A stretch of DNA of 64,000 bases, from contig NZ_JBPPGG010000002.1 of the NCBI RefSeq assembly GCF_051304405.1, forward strand, positions 248,001-312,000, given 5' to 3'. Below the pieces are notes generated by a model that did no database searches, was not told the DNA's origin, and saw only the letters and a program-made list of their open reading frames with translations. Origin of the DNA: Pedomonas sp051304405 (GTDB lineage Bacteria; Pseudomonadota; Alphaproteobacteria; Sphingomonadales; Sphingomonadaceae). Position 1 is the stretch's first letter; every line of letters begins with the position of its first letter. The translations under genes were made by a program, and so were the position numbers. This document shows positions 39,755 through 48,196 of the stretch, one piece after another.

Positions 39755-40678
39755 ATGAACCCGCTGACCCCGAGCTTCCGCCCGCTGTTCGCCGATGTGC
39801 CCGGCGACATCGGAGTCTCCTTCGAATTCTTCCCGCCCAAGACGGAGAAGATGGAGGAGACGCTGTGGAACTCCATCAAGGCGCTGGAGCCGCTCGGGCC
39901 GCGCTTCGTCTCTGTCACCTATGGCGCGGGCGGCTCGACGCGCGAGCGCACCCACAACACCGTCACGCGCATCCTCAAGGAGACCTCGCTGACGCCCGCC
40001 GCGCACCTGACGTGCGTGGCCGCCAGCCGCGAGGAGGTGGACGCGGTGGCGCGCAGCTACTGGGAAAGCGGCGTGCGCCACATCGTGGCGCTGCGCGGCG
40101 ACATGCCGACGGGCATCAGCACGCCCTTCGAGCCGCATCCGCAAGGCTACACCTGCGCGGCCGATCTGGTGGCGGGGCTGAAGAAAATCGCGCCCTTCGA
40201 GATCAGCGTGGGCGCGTACCCCGAGTGCCACCCGGATTCTCCCTCGCGCATCGCGGACATCGAAAACCTCAAGCGCAAGGTGGATGCGGGCGCGACCCGC
40301 TGCATCACCCAGTTCTTCTTCGATCCCGACACCTACCTGCGGTTTGTCGATCTGGCGCAGGCGGCGGGCATCACCGTGCCGGTGGTGCCGGGCATCCTGC
40401 CGGTCACCAATTTCGCCCAGCTGAAGCGCATGGCCGAGATGTGCGGCGCGAGCGTGCCGGACTGGATGGGCCGCCTGTTCGAGGGGCTGGATGACCGGCC
40501 GCAGACGCGCCAGCTGGTCGCCGCCACCATCGCGGCGGAATTGTGCGCGCGCCTTTATCAGCGCGGCGTGCGGAATTTTCACTTTTACACGTTGAACCGG
40601 GCTGAACTGACCGCCGCCATCTGTCACCTGCTGGGGGTGCGGCCAGGCTCAAGGCCGGATGTGGAGGTTGCGGCATGA
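39755..40678 (+). CDS. metF: Methylenetetrahydrofolate reductase MetF
   Basis: 307 aa. VSFEFFPPKTEKMEE holds the conserved catalytic Glu and FVSVTYGAGGSTRERT the flavin-binding strand; HIVALRGDMPTG and ITQFFFDPDTYLRF complete the TIM-barrel signature. It reduces 5,10-methylene-THF to 5-methyl-THF, the methyl donor for MetH. TTGAGGACC precedes the ATG at 39755. The stop overlaps the next start by four bases (ATGA). Confidence 0.96.
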   Translation: MNPLTPSFRPLFADVPGDIGVSFEFFPPKTEKMEETLWNSIKALEPLGPRFVSVTYGAGGSTRERTHNTVTRILKETSLTPAAHLTCVAASREEVDAVARSYWESGVRHIVALRGDMPTGISTPFEPHPQGYTCAADLVAGLKKIAPFEISVGAYPECHPDSPSRIADIENLKRKVDAGATRCITQFFFDPDTYLRFVDLAQAAGITVPVVPGILPVTNFAQLKRMAEMCGASVPDWMGRLFEGLDDRPQTRQLVAATIAAELCARLYQRGVRNFHFYTLNRAELTAAICHLLGVRPGSRPDVEVAA

Positions 40679-41721
40679 ACAGGGCGGAAAAAGCGGAACA
40701 GTTCCGGGAGGCGGCGCGCCGCCGCATCCTGGTGAAGGACGGGCCCTACGGCACGGCCATCCAGCGGCTGAAGCTGTCGGAAGCCGATTTTCGCGGCGGC
40801 CGTGATTTCGCGCGCGACCAGAAGGGCAACAACGATCTGCTGAACCTGACGCGCCCGGAGGACATCGCGGGCATCTGCCGCCAGTATCTGGAGGCGGGGG
40901 CGGATGTGCTCGCCACCAACACCTTCAACGCCAACCGCATCAGCCAGGCGGACTACGGGACGCAGGACCTGACCTACGATATCAACGTGGCGGCGGCGCG
41001 GCTCACCCGCGCGCTGGCGGACAGCCATGCAACGCCCGACAAGCCCCGTTTCGTGGCGGGCGCCATCGGCCCCACCAACAAGACCCTGTCCGTCTCGCCG
41101 GACGTGAACAATCCCGGCCACCGGGACGTGAGCTTCGACGAGATGAAGGACGTCTACCGCCAGCAGATCGAGGGGCTGCTCGACGGCGGCGTCGATTTCA
41201 TCCTCGTCGAGACGGTGTTCGACACGCTCAACGCCAAGGCGGCGCTGGTGGCGGTTGACGAGGCGGCGGAAGCGCGCGGCGAGGCGGTGCCGGTCATGAT
41301 CTCCATGACGCTGACGGATCTCTCCGGCCGCAATCTCTCCGGCCAGACCGTCGAGGCGTTCTGGCACGCGGTGCAGCACGCCCGGCCGCTGTCGATGGGC
41401 CTCAACTGCTCGTTCGGCGCGACCGAGCTGCGCCCCTATGTGACCGCGCTTTCGCGTATCGTCGATACGCTGCTGTGCGTCTATCCGAACGCCGGCCTGC
41501 CCAATGAAATGGGGGAGTACGACGAGCGGCCGGAGACCACCGGCACCCTGATCCGGGAGTGGGCCGAACATGGCCTCATCAATGTGGTGGGCGGCTGCTG
41601 CGGCACCACGCCCGCCCACATCGCCCGGATCGCGGAGGTGGTGGCGGCGCTGCCGCCGCGGCCGATCCCGCACCCGGAGCCGAAGCTGCGGCTCTCCGGC
41701 CTCGAGGCGTTCGCGGCCTGA
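40675..41721 (+). CDS. metH: Methionine synthase, homocysteine-binding (Zn) module
   Basis: 348 aa, covering only the first domain of E. coli MetH. The zinc cysteines are visible in GLNCSFGA and VGGCCGTTPAHI. RILVKDGPYGTAIQRLKLSE starts the homocysteine methyltransferase barrel. The remaining MetH domains are encoded by the next gene after 73 bp. The two proteins must assemble to transfer the methyl group. Confidence 0.94.
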   Translation: MNRAEKAEQFREAARRRILVKDGPYGTAIQRLKLSEADFRGGRDFARDQKGNNDLLNLTRPEDIAGICRQYLEAGADVLATNTFNANRISQADYGTQDLTYDINVAAARLTRALADSHATPDKPRFVAGAIGPTNKTLSVSPDVNNPGHRDVSFDEMKDVYRQQIEGLLDGGVDFILVETVFDTLNAKAALVAVDEAAEARGEAVPVMISMTLTDLSGRNLSGQTVEAFWHAVQHARPLSMGLNCSFGATELRPYVTALSRIVDTLLCVYPNAGLPNEMGEYDERPETTGTLIREWAEHGLINVVGGCCGTTPAHIARIAEVVAALPPRPIPHPEPKLRLSGLEAFAA

Positions 41722-41794
41722 CGCGCGCCCTCGGGCGCGGCAGGGTGGTCCCGCCGCGCCATGACGTCCTCCCCAGTCTTGCGTGAATGACAAC

Positions 41795-44419
41795 ATGACA
41801 AACCAAGCCACTGCCACCTTCATCAACGTTGGCGAGCGGACCAACGTGACCGGCTCCGCCAGGTTCAAAAAGCTGATCATGGCGGGCGACTACACCGCCG
41901 CGCTCGACGTGGCGCGCCAGCAGGTGGAAGCGGGCGCGCAGATCATCGACATCAACATGGACGAGGGTCTGCTCGACGCCGAAAAGGCGATGGAGACCTT
42001 CCTCAAGCTGATCGCCGCCGAGCCGGATATCGCGCGCGTGCCGATCATGATCGACAGCTCCAAGTGGAGCGTCATCGAGACCGGTCTCAAGTGCGTCTCG
42101 GGCAAGGCGATCGTCAATTCCATCAGCCTCAAGGAAGGCGAGGAAGCGTTCCTGCGTCAGGCCCGGCTGGTGCGCCGCTACGGCGCGGCCATGGTGGTGA
42201 TGGCGTTCGACGAGCAGGGGCAGGCGGACACCTGCGCGCGCAAGGTGGAAATCTGCGAGCGCGCCTACAGGCTGCTCACCGAAAAGGCGGGCGTGCCGCC
42301 CGAGGACATCATTTTCGACCCGAATATCTTCGCGGTCGCCACGGGCATCGAGGAGCACAACAACTACGCCGTCGATTTCATCGAGGCGTGCCGCCAGATC
42401 AAGGCCCGCTGCCCGCATGTGAAAATCTCGGGCGGCGTGTCGAATATTTCCTTCAGCTTCCGGGGCAACGAGCCGGTGCGCCGGGCGATGCACTCGGTGT
42501 TCCTCTACCACGCCATTCAGGCCGGCATGGACATGGGCATCGTCAACGCGGGCCAGCTCGACGTGTACGACGAAATTCCCGGGGAGCTGCGCGAGCGGGT
42601 GGAGGACGTGATCCTCAACCGCCGGCCGGACGCGACCGAGCGGCTTCTGGAAATCGCAGACAAATATCGCGAGAGCGGCGCGCAGGCGGAAACGCAGGAA
42701 GCGGAGTGGCGTTCGTGGCCGGTCGCCAAGCGGCTGGAATATGCGCTGGTCAAGGGCATCGACCAGTATGTGATCGACGATACGGAAGAAGCCCGCAAGC
42801 AGTTCGCCCGGCCGATCGAGGTGATCGAGGGTCCGCTGATGGCGGGCATGAACGTGGTGGGCGACCTGTTCGGCGCGGGCAAGATGTTTCTGCCGCAGGT
42901 GGTCAAGTCCGCCCGCGTGATGAAAAAGGCGGTGGCGCACCTCATTCCCTATATCGAGGCGGAGAAGTCCGAAGGCCAGCAGGCCAAGGGCCGCATCGTC
43001 ATGGCGACGGTGAAGGGCGACGTGCACGATATCGGCAAGAACATCGTGGGCGTCGTGCTCCAGTGCAACAACTTCGAGGTCATCGACCTCGGCGTCATGG
43101 TGCCGTTCCAGACCATCCTGAAGGCGGCGAAGGAGCACAAGGCGGATATCATCGGCCTCTCCGGCCTCATCACCCCGTCGCTGGACGAGATGTGCACGGT
43201 GGCGGAGGAGCTGACGCGCGAGGGCATGACCCTGCCGCTGCTCATCGGCGGCGCGACCACCTCCAAGGTGCATACGGCGCTGAAAATCGCGCCGCGCTAC
43301 GAGACCGGCCCGACCATCCATGTGCTGGACGCCAGCCGCTCCGTCGGCGTGGCAACAGCGCTGGTCTCGGACACCGGGCGCGAGGCCTTCCTCGCCGAAA
43401 TCGCGGCGGAGTACGAAGAGATCCGTCGCAAGCGCGCGCGCAATCAGGAGTCCGAGCTGATCTCCATCGAGGCGGCGCGGGCGAACGGCGTGAAGATCGA
43501 CTGGGAGGGCTATGTGCCGCCCCGGCCGTCGTTCATCGGCACCCGGGCGTTCGAGGACTATCCGCTCGAGGATCTGGTGGAGCGCATCGACTGGACGCCG
43601 TTCTTCCGCTCATGGGAGCTGGCGGGCACGTACCCGGCCATTCTCGACGACGCGGTGGTGGGCGAGAGCGCGCGCCAGCTTTTTGCCGACGCGCAGAAAA
43701 TGCTGGAGCGGATCATCAGGGAGAAGTGGCTCACCGCCAAGGCGGTGATCGGCTTCTGGCCCGCCGCGCGCGATGGCGACGACGTGATCCTCTACGAGGA
43801 CGAAAGCCGCACGAAGGAGCTGTCCCGCGTGCACTTCCTGCGCCAGCAGATCGCCAAGCGGGAAGGGCGGCCCAACATGTGCCTGGCCGATTTCGTCTCG
43901 CCCGGCGCGGACTATCTCGGCGGCTTCGCGGTGACGGCAGGTCACGGCATCGAGGAACATCTCGCCCGCTTCAAGGCCGCGCACGACGACTATTCGGATA
44001 TTCTCCTCAAGGCGCTGGCGGACCGGCTCGCCGAGGCGCTGGCCGAGCGGATGCACGAGCGGGTGCGCCGCGAGTTCTGGGGATATGCGCCGGATGAAAA
44101 CCTCAGCAACGAGGACATCATCCGCGAGAAATACCAGGGCATCCGCCCGGCGCCCGGCTATCCGGCCTGCCCGGACCACTCGGAGAAGCCCGAGCTGTTC
44201 CGCCTGCTGAACGCGGGGCAGCACGCGGGGATTCAGCTCACCGAGAGCTTCGCCATGGTGCCGACCGCGGCCGTCTCCGGCTACTACTTCTCCCACCCGC
44301 AGGCGCAGTACTTCGGCGTGGCGCGCGTCGGGCGCGATCAGGTGGAGGATTATGCCCGGCGGCGGGGCGTGTCTGTCGAGCAGGCGGAGCGCTGGCTGCG
44401 GCCCAGCCTTGGCTACTGA
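41795..44419 (+). CDS. metH: Methionine synthase, folate / cobalamin / reactivation module
   Basis: 874 aa. Order: pterin-binding barrel (TFINVGERTNVTGS; EAGAQIIDINMDEGLLDAEK), four-helix cap, B12-binding domain with Asp409-x-His411-x-x-Gly (VKGDVHDIGKNIVG) and SGLITPSLDEM, then the SAM-dependent reactivation domain with RPAPGYPACPDHSEK. It transfers methyl from methyl-THF through cobalamin to homocysteine. The ATG at 41795 begins the usual MTNQATATFINVGERTN; a GTG four codons earlier is possible. The stop codon is inside a 25-bp tandem duplication. Confidence 0.96.
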   Translation: MTNQATATFINVGERTNVTGSARFKKLIMAGDYTAALDVARQQVEAGAQIIDINMDEGLLDAEKAMETFLKLIAAEPDIARVPIMIDSSKWSVIETGLKCVSGKAIVNSISLKEGEEAFLRQARLVRRYGAAMVVMAFDEQGQADTCARKVEICERAYRLLTEKAGVPPEDIIFDPNIFAVATGIEEHNNYAVDFIEACRQIKARCPHVKISGGVSNISFSFRGNEPVRRAMHSVFLYHAIQAGMDMGIVNAGQLDVYDEIPGELRERVEDVILNRRPDATERLLEIADKYRESGAQAETQEAEWRSWPVAKRLEYALVKGIDQYVIDDTEEARKQFARPIEVIEGPLMAGMNVVGDLFGAGKMFLPQVVKSARVMKKAVAHLIPYIEAEKSEGQQAKGRIVMATVKGDVHDIGKNIVGVVLQCNNFEVIDLGVMVPFQTILKAAKEHKADIIGLSGLITPSLDEMCTVAEELTREGMTLPLLIGGATTSKVHTALKIAPRYETGPTIHVLDASRSVGVATALVSDTGREAFLAEIAAEYEEIRRKRARNQESELISIEAARANGVKIDWEGYVPPRPSFIGTRAFEDYPLEDLVERIDWTPFFRSWELAGTYPAILDDAVVGESARQLFADAQKMLERIIREKWLTAKAVIGFWPAARDGDDVILYEDESRTKELSRVHFLRQQIAKREGRPNMCLADFVSPGADYLGGFAVTAGHGIEEHLARFKAAHDDYSDILLKALADRLAEALAERMHERVRREFWGYAPDENLSNEDIIREKYQGIRPAPGYPACPDHSEKPELFRLLNAGQHAGIQLTESFAMVPTAAVSGYYFSHPQAQYFGVARVGRDQVEDYARRRGVSVEQAERWLRPSLGY

Positions 44420-44455
44420 TTGGCCCAAGGGCCTCGGCTACTGATTGGCCCAAGG
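44406..44455. repeat. 25-bp tandem duplication across the metH stop codon
   Basis: Two units, 44406-44430 and 44431-44455, differ by one base; both contain GGCTACTGATTGGCCCAAGG. The first includes the last codons and stop of metH. Just after, CTGGGCCCGGC occurs twice (about 44462 and 44479). Confidence 0.8.
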
Positions 44456-44571
44456 GATTGACTGGGCCCGGCGAATGGCTGGGCCCGGCTATTGACAAGG
44501 CGCGGCGTCCTGCCCGTAACTTCTGCGGTGGCCGCAGGGCCTCGGCGAGCGGTTGTGGGGTGGGGGACCGA

Positions 44572-46203
44572 ATGGGCATGACCGGACGAAAGGACGTCGC
44601 CTGGGGACGGCGTCTCGTGCGCTTGGCCGCCATCCTGACGGCGGTGATGGCGGCCGCGATCGGCGCGCTGGCGCTGTGGACGCAGTACCGGTTTCAGGAG
44701 CCGTTCCTGCGCACCTGGAGCCGCGCGCTCGGCCCCGAGCTGGAATGGCAGCGGGCCAAGTATCCCTCCATCGACTGGGCCTTTGCCGCGCCCGCCGCGC
44801 TGATGGGGCAGAGCGACAGCCGCCGCGTGTTCGAAATCCTCGCCCCGGCCGACGAACAGCCGCCGCTGGTCCTGTCCAGGGTGGTGGGGCCCCGGCTTCT
44901 CGATGAACCGCTGCCGGCGCGCTACACGGCGGAGGGTGTGCCCCTGCCGGCGATGGGCCCGGCGGATGTCAGCGACCCGTCCTCCGGCATCATCGAGCGC
45001 TGGCCCGCGCCGACGCCCGTTGTGGTCTCGACGACGCGGGAGCTGGGCGAGGCCATTCGCAACGCCCGCCCGGGCGATCACATCCTGTTGCAGCCGGGCA
45101 GCTACCTCTTCCGGGGCGGCGGCTTCGAGGTGCGCGCCAGCGGCACCCCCGACAAACCGATTTTCCTGCGCGCGGCGCGGCTGGGCGACGTGACCCTGCG
45201 GATCGGCACGACGCAGGGGTTCACCGTCTACGGCGGCTACTGGGTGTTCGAGAATCTGCTGTTCCAGGGCGTCTGCAACCAGGACGAAGACTGCGAGCAC
45301 GCCCTGCACGTGGTGGCCAACGCCAGGGGCACGATCATCCGCAACAACGTGATGCGGAACTTCAACGCCGCCATCAAGGTGAACCTCGGGCGCAAGCGCA
45401 CCCAGGCCCCGGACTTCGGCCTGATCGAGGGCAACCGCTTCAACAACGACCATCCCCGCAAGACCTACAGGCCGGTCACCCTGATCGACGTGGTGGGCGC
45501 GGACGGCTGGCGGATCACCTCCAACATCATCGCCGACTACGCCAAGGGCGTTGGCGACAACGTGAGCTATGCCGCCTTCATCAAGGGCGCCAGCCACGGC
45601 GGCGTGTTCGAGCGCAATCTGGTGATGTGCGAATGGCGGCACCGGGGCGGCATCCGCCTCGGCCTGTCGCTGGGCGGCGGCGGGACGGACACCTACGCCT
45701 GCCGCGACGGCCAGTGCGCGTTCGAGAACGATGGCGGGGTCATCCGCAACAACGTCATCCTCAACTGTCCCAACGATGTGGGCATCTACCTGAACAAGGC
45801 GGCCAACGCGGTCATCCACAACAATCTGGTGGCGGGCACCACGGGCATCGACGTGCGCTATCCGCAGTCGGACGCGCTCATCTTCAACAACATCATCGAC
45901 GGCCGGGTGAAGGAGCGGAACGGCGGCAAGGCGACGCTGGAGAAGAACGTCGTGTCCGGCTTGCAGGCGGCGGTACTCGGCCGGACCAGCAGCAGCCTGC
46001 TGCGTGCGCCGTTGCGGGGCGACTTTTCCGTGGCCAACAAGGGGGCGCTGGCCGGCAAGGGCCGCGCGCTGGCCGCAGGCCGGGTGGACTTCTGCGGCCG
46101 GCTCCATGACGCCGCCAAGCCGGACATCGGCCCGTTCAGCCTGTCAAAGGGCACGCCGTGCGCGGAGCCGTGGATTGGCGGCGGCACGACGGCCAGCCGC
46201 TGA
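44572..46203 (+). CDS. Membrane-anchored right-handed parallel beta-helix protein
   Basis: 543 aa. An N-terminal signal anchor (LVRLAAILTAVMAAAIGALA) is followed by about 140 residues of unassigned sequence, then a parallel beta-helix from about 150 with repeats such as HILLQPGSYLFRGGGFEVRA, GTIIRNNVMRNFNAAIKVNL, GVIRNNVILNCPNDVGIYLN and AVIHNNLVAGTTGIDVRY. The Asn ladder and layout are like chondroitinase-B/alginate-lyase type proteins; catalytic residues cannot be assigned. The ATG at 44572 is chosen for GGGGGACCGA upstream; a second ATG at 44578 is possible. Confidence 0.78.
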   Translation: MGMTGRKDVAWGRRLVRLAAILTAVMAAAIGALALWTQYRFQEPFLRTWSRALGPELEWQRAKYPSIDWAFAAPAALMGQSDSRRVFEILAPADEQPPLVLSRVVGPRLLDEPLPARYTAEGVPLPAMGPADVSDPSSGIIERWPAPTPVVVSTTRELGEAIRNARPGDHILLQPGSYLFRGGGFEVRASGTPDKPIFLRAARLGDVTLRIGTTQGFTVYGGYWVFENLLFQGVCNQDEDCEHALHVVANARGTIIRNNVMRNFNAAIKVNLGRKRTQAPDFGLIEGNRFNNDHPRKTYRPVTLIDVVGADGWRITSNIIADYAKGVGDNVSYAAFIKGASHGGVFERNLVMCEWRHRGGIRLGLSLGGGGTDTYACRDGQCAFENDGGVIRNNVILNCPNDVGIYLNKAANAVIHNNLVAGTTGIDVRYPQSDALIFNNIIDGRVKERNGGKATLEKNVVSGLQAAVLGRTSSSLLRAPLRGDFSVANKGALAGKGRALAAGRVDFCGRLHDAAKPDIGPFSLSKGTPCAEPWIGGGTTASR

Positions 46204-46215
46204 GCGGGCAGCCGC

Positions 46216-47025
46216 TCAGGCCTTCTCGGGGGAGCGGATCGGATAATAGCCCATGGAGGGCATGGACGGCCGGGAGCCCTGCTGGTCGGCCTGCAGCGTG
46301 TCTATCGACACCCAGCCGTCGGCGGTCAGCACGTCGAGCGGCTTGTACTGGACCTTGTACGACATCTGCCGGCAGTTCGGGATCCAGTAGCCCAGATACA
46401 CATAGGGCAGGGCCATTTCGACCGTGCGGCGGATGTGGTCGAGGATGATGAAGGTGCCGAGGCTCCGGCGCGGCCCGTCCGGCTCGAAGAAGCTGTAGAC
46501 CATCGACAGGCCGTCCGAGTGGTGGTCCGTGAGGCAAACGCCGACCAGGCGGCCGCCGCCCTCGGGGCCGGGCTCGCGGTATTCATACACCACCGTATCG
46601 ACCGGCGTGCGCTCGATCATGTCGGTGTAGTCGTCCGCATCCATCTGGGTCATGCCGCCATCGGGATGGCGGGCATGGAGGTAGCGTTGCAGCAGCTCGA
46701 ACTGCTCGGACGTGGCCCACGGCTCGCAGGCGTTGATGACCAGATCGCTGTGGCGGCGCAGCACCTTCCGCATGGTGGTGTTGGGCCGGAACTCGGCCGC
46801 CCGCACCCGGACAGACTGGCAGGCCCAGCAGCGGTCGCAGGCGGGCCGGTAGGCGACGTTCTGGCTGCGCCGGAAGCCCATGCGCCCGAGGGATTCGTTG
46901 AAGGAGGCGGCGTCGAGCCCGCGCAGTTCGGTGAAAACCTTGCGCTCCACCCGGCCGTGAAGATAGGGGCACGGGCCGGGCGCTGTCAGGAAGAACCGCG
47001 GGAACTGAAGCACCTGGTCGTTCAT
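46216..47025 (-). CDS. bpt: Leucyl/arginyl-tRNA-protein transferase Bpt/Ate1
   Basis: 269 aa. N-terminal Cys-containing segments PCPYLHGRVERKVF and YRPACDRCWACQSVRVRAAE, and the acetyltransferase-like fold with VYSFFEPDGPRRSLGTFIIL and YLGYWIPNCRQMSYKVQYKP are diagnostic. It adds Leu to proteins starting with Asp or Glu, marking them for ClpAP. The ATG at 47025 follows GGGTGAGA; a TTG seven codons earlier is less likely. It is convergent with the beta-helix gene with only 12 bp between. Confidence 0.93.
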   Translation of the reverse strand: MNDQVLQFPRFFLTAPGPCPYLHGRVERKVFTELRGLDAASFNESLGRMGFRRSQNVAYRPACDRCWACQSVRVRAAEFRPNTTMRKVLRRHSDLVINACEPWATSEQFELLQRYLHARHPDGGMTQMDADDYTDMIERTPVDTVVYEYREPGPEGGGRLVGVCLTDHHSDGLSMVYSFFEPDGPRRSLGTFIILDHIRRTVEMALPYVYLGYWIPNCRQMSYKVQYKPLDVLTADGWVSIDTLQADQQGSRPSMPSMGYYPIRSPEKA

Positions 47026-47051
47026 TCTCACCCGCTGAACAGTCAATCACC

Positions 47052-47096
47052 TTCCGGTGAAACGCCTTCTGGTGAAACGCCTACAGGAGAAACGCG
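47052..47096. repeat. 15-bp tandem repeat, three copies, upstream of bpt
   Basis: TTCCGGTGAAACGCC, TTCTGGTGAAACGCC and TACAGGAGAAACGCG lie end to end at 47052, 47067 and 47082, beginning 27 bp before the bpt start. Confidence 0.75.
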
Positions 47097-47210
47097 CGGG
47101 ACTGGTGTCCGACTGCGTTTCAGCCGCACATCCAGTATAGGCGGGCCGCTGCGGCGGAAAAGGGGAAAACCCGGCTTTCTTCGCGAAATTGGCGGAATGC
47201 GCAGCCCGGC

Positions 47211-48131
47211 TCAGTTCCCGCCGGCAAAGGCGGGCGCAAGCGCCGGGGCCTCGCGCAGCAGCAGGATCGCGACGCGGCGGTTCTCGGGCCGGTTAGGCGC
47301 GTCGGGGTAGAGCGGCTGGGTGGCGGCGCGGCCGGTCACTTCGGCCATGCGGTCGGGCCGCACGCCCGCGTCGCGCAGGACGCGGCGGGTGGCGTTGGCG
47401 CGATCGGCGGAGAGCTCCCAGTTGCCGTACTGGCCCTCGTTGGCATAGACCGCCCCGTCCGTATGGCCGGTGATGGAGATGCGGTTGGGCATGGCCTTCA
47501 CCACGTCCGCCACCGTTTGCAGGATACGGACGTAGAAGGGATAGGGCGTGGCCGTGCCCGGGCGGAACATGGGCCGCTCGTCGCGGTCGATCAGCTGGAT
47601 GCGCAGCCCCTCGGGCGTCTGCTCCAGCAGGATCTGGTCCCGGTACTTGGCCAGATCCGGCGTTTCCTGAATGGCGGTCTTGAGGTCGTCCTCGGCCTTC
47701 AGCAGCCTGGCGTCCGGCGTCGGCGGCAGCTTCATCTCGTAGGTGGGCGCCTGGTCTTCCTGCCGGCTCTGGTTGCGGGCGTCCTCGCTGTCCTTCGAGT
47801 CCTTGCTGGGGGAGGAGCTGGGCGTCGCCGTGAGGTTCGAGCCGCTGGCCTTGGCGCCTTCCGACTCCAGCGCCGTGCCTGCCAGGATGCCGCCCGCGCC
47901 CGAAGCGTTGGACATGGTGGCGTTGGAAGGCGTGAAGTAGTCGGCGATGCCCTGGAGCGTCACCTTGTCCGAGATGGTGAGCAGCCACAGCAGCATGAAG
48001 AACGCCATCATGGCCGTCACGAAGTCGGCATAGGCCACCTTCCACGCGCCGCCATGCCGGCCGTGGGCAGTCTTCTTCACCTTCTTGATGATGATCGGGC
48101 GCGCAGCGTTGTCGCCCTTGCCTTTGGCCAT
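47211..48131 (-). CDS. motB: Flagellar motor stator protein MotB
   Basis: 306 aa. A basic N terminus, then one membrane segment with the proton-channel Asp36 (VAYADFVTAMMAFFMLLWLL), a Ser-rich linker (about 85-125) and an OmpA-like peptidoglycan-binding domain (ISITGHTDGAVYA, NWELSADRANATRRVLRDAG). It forms the proton channel with MotA, which is not nearby. ATG at 48131 chosen because upstream TTG has no ribosome binding site. A CtrA-type site lies 50 bp upstream. Confidence 0.92.
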   Translation of the reverse strand: MAKGKGDNAARPIIIKKVKKTAHGRHGGAWKVAYADFVTAMMAFFMLLWLLTISDKVTLQGIADYFTPSNATMSNASGAGGILAGTALESEGAKASGSNLTATPSSSPSKDSKDSEDARNQSRQEDQAPTYEMKLPPTPDARLLKAEDDLKTAIQETPDLAKYRDQILLEQTPEGLRIQLIDRDERPMFRPGTATPYPFYVRILQTVADVVKAMPNRISITGHTDGAVYANEGQYGNWELSADRANATRRVLRDAGVRPDRMAEVTGRAATQPLYPDAPNRPENRRVAILLLREAPALAPAFAGGN

Positions 48132-48179
48132 GACCAGACGTTCCGCCTCCAGTGGGGACCGCAACTATGGGCCGAAGCG

Positions 48180-48196
48180 GTTAAGAGGTGGTTAGC
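48180..48196 (-). promoter_or_regulatory. CtrA-type site upstream of motB
   Basis: On the minus strand CTAACCACCTCTTAACC matches TTAACC-N5-TTAACC with one mismatch. It overlaps the stop codon of the threonine ammonia-lyase gene and is about 50 bp before the motB ATG. Confidence 0.55.
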
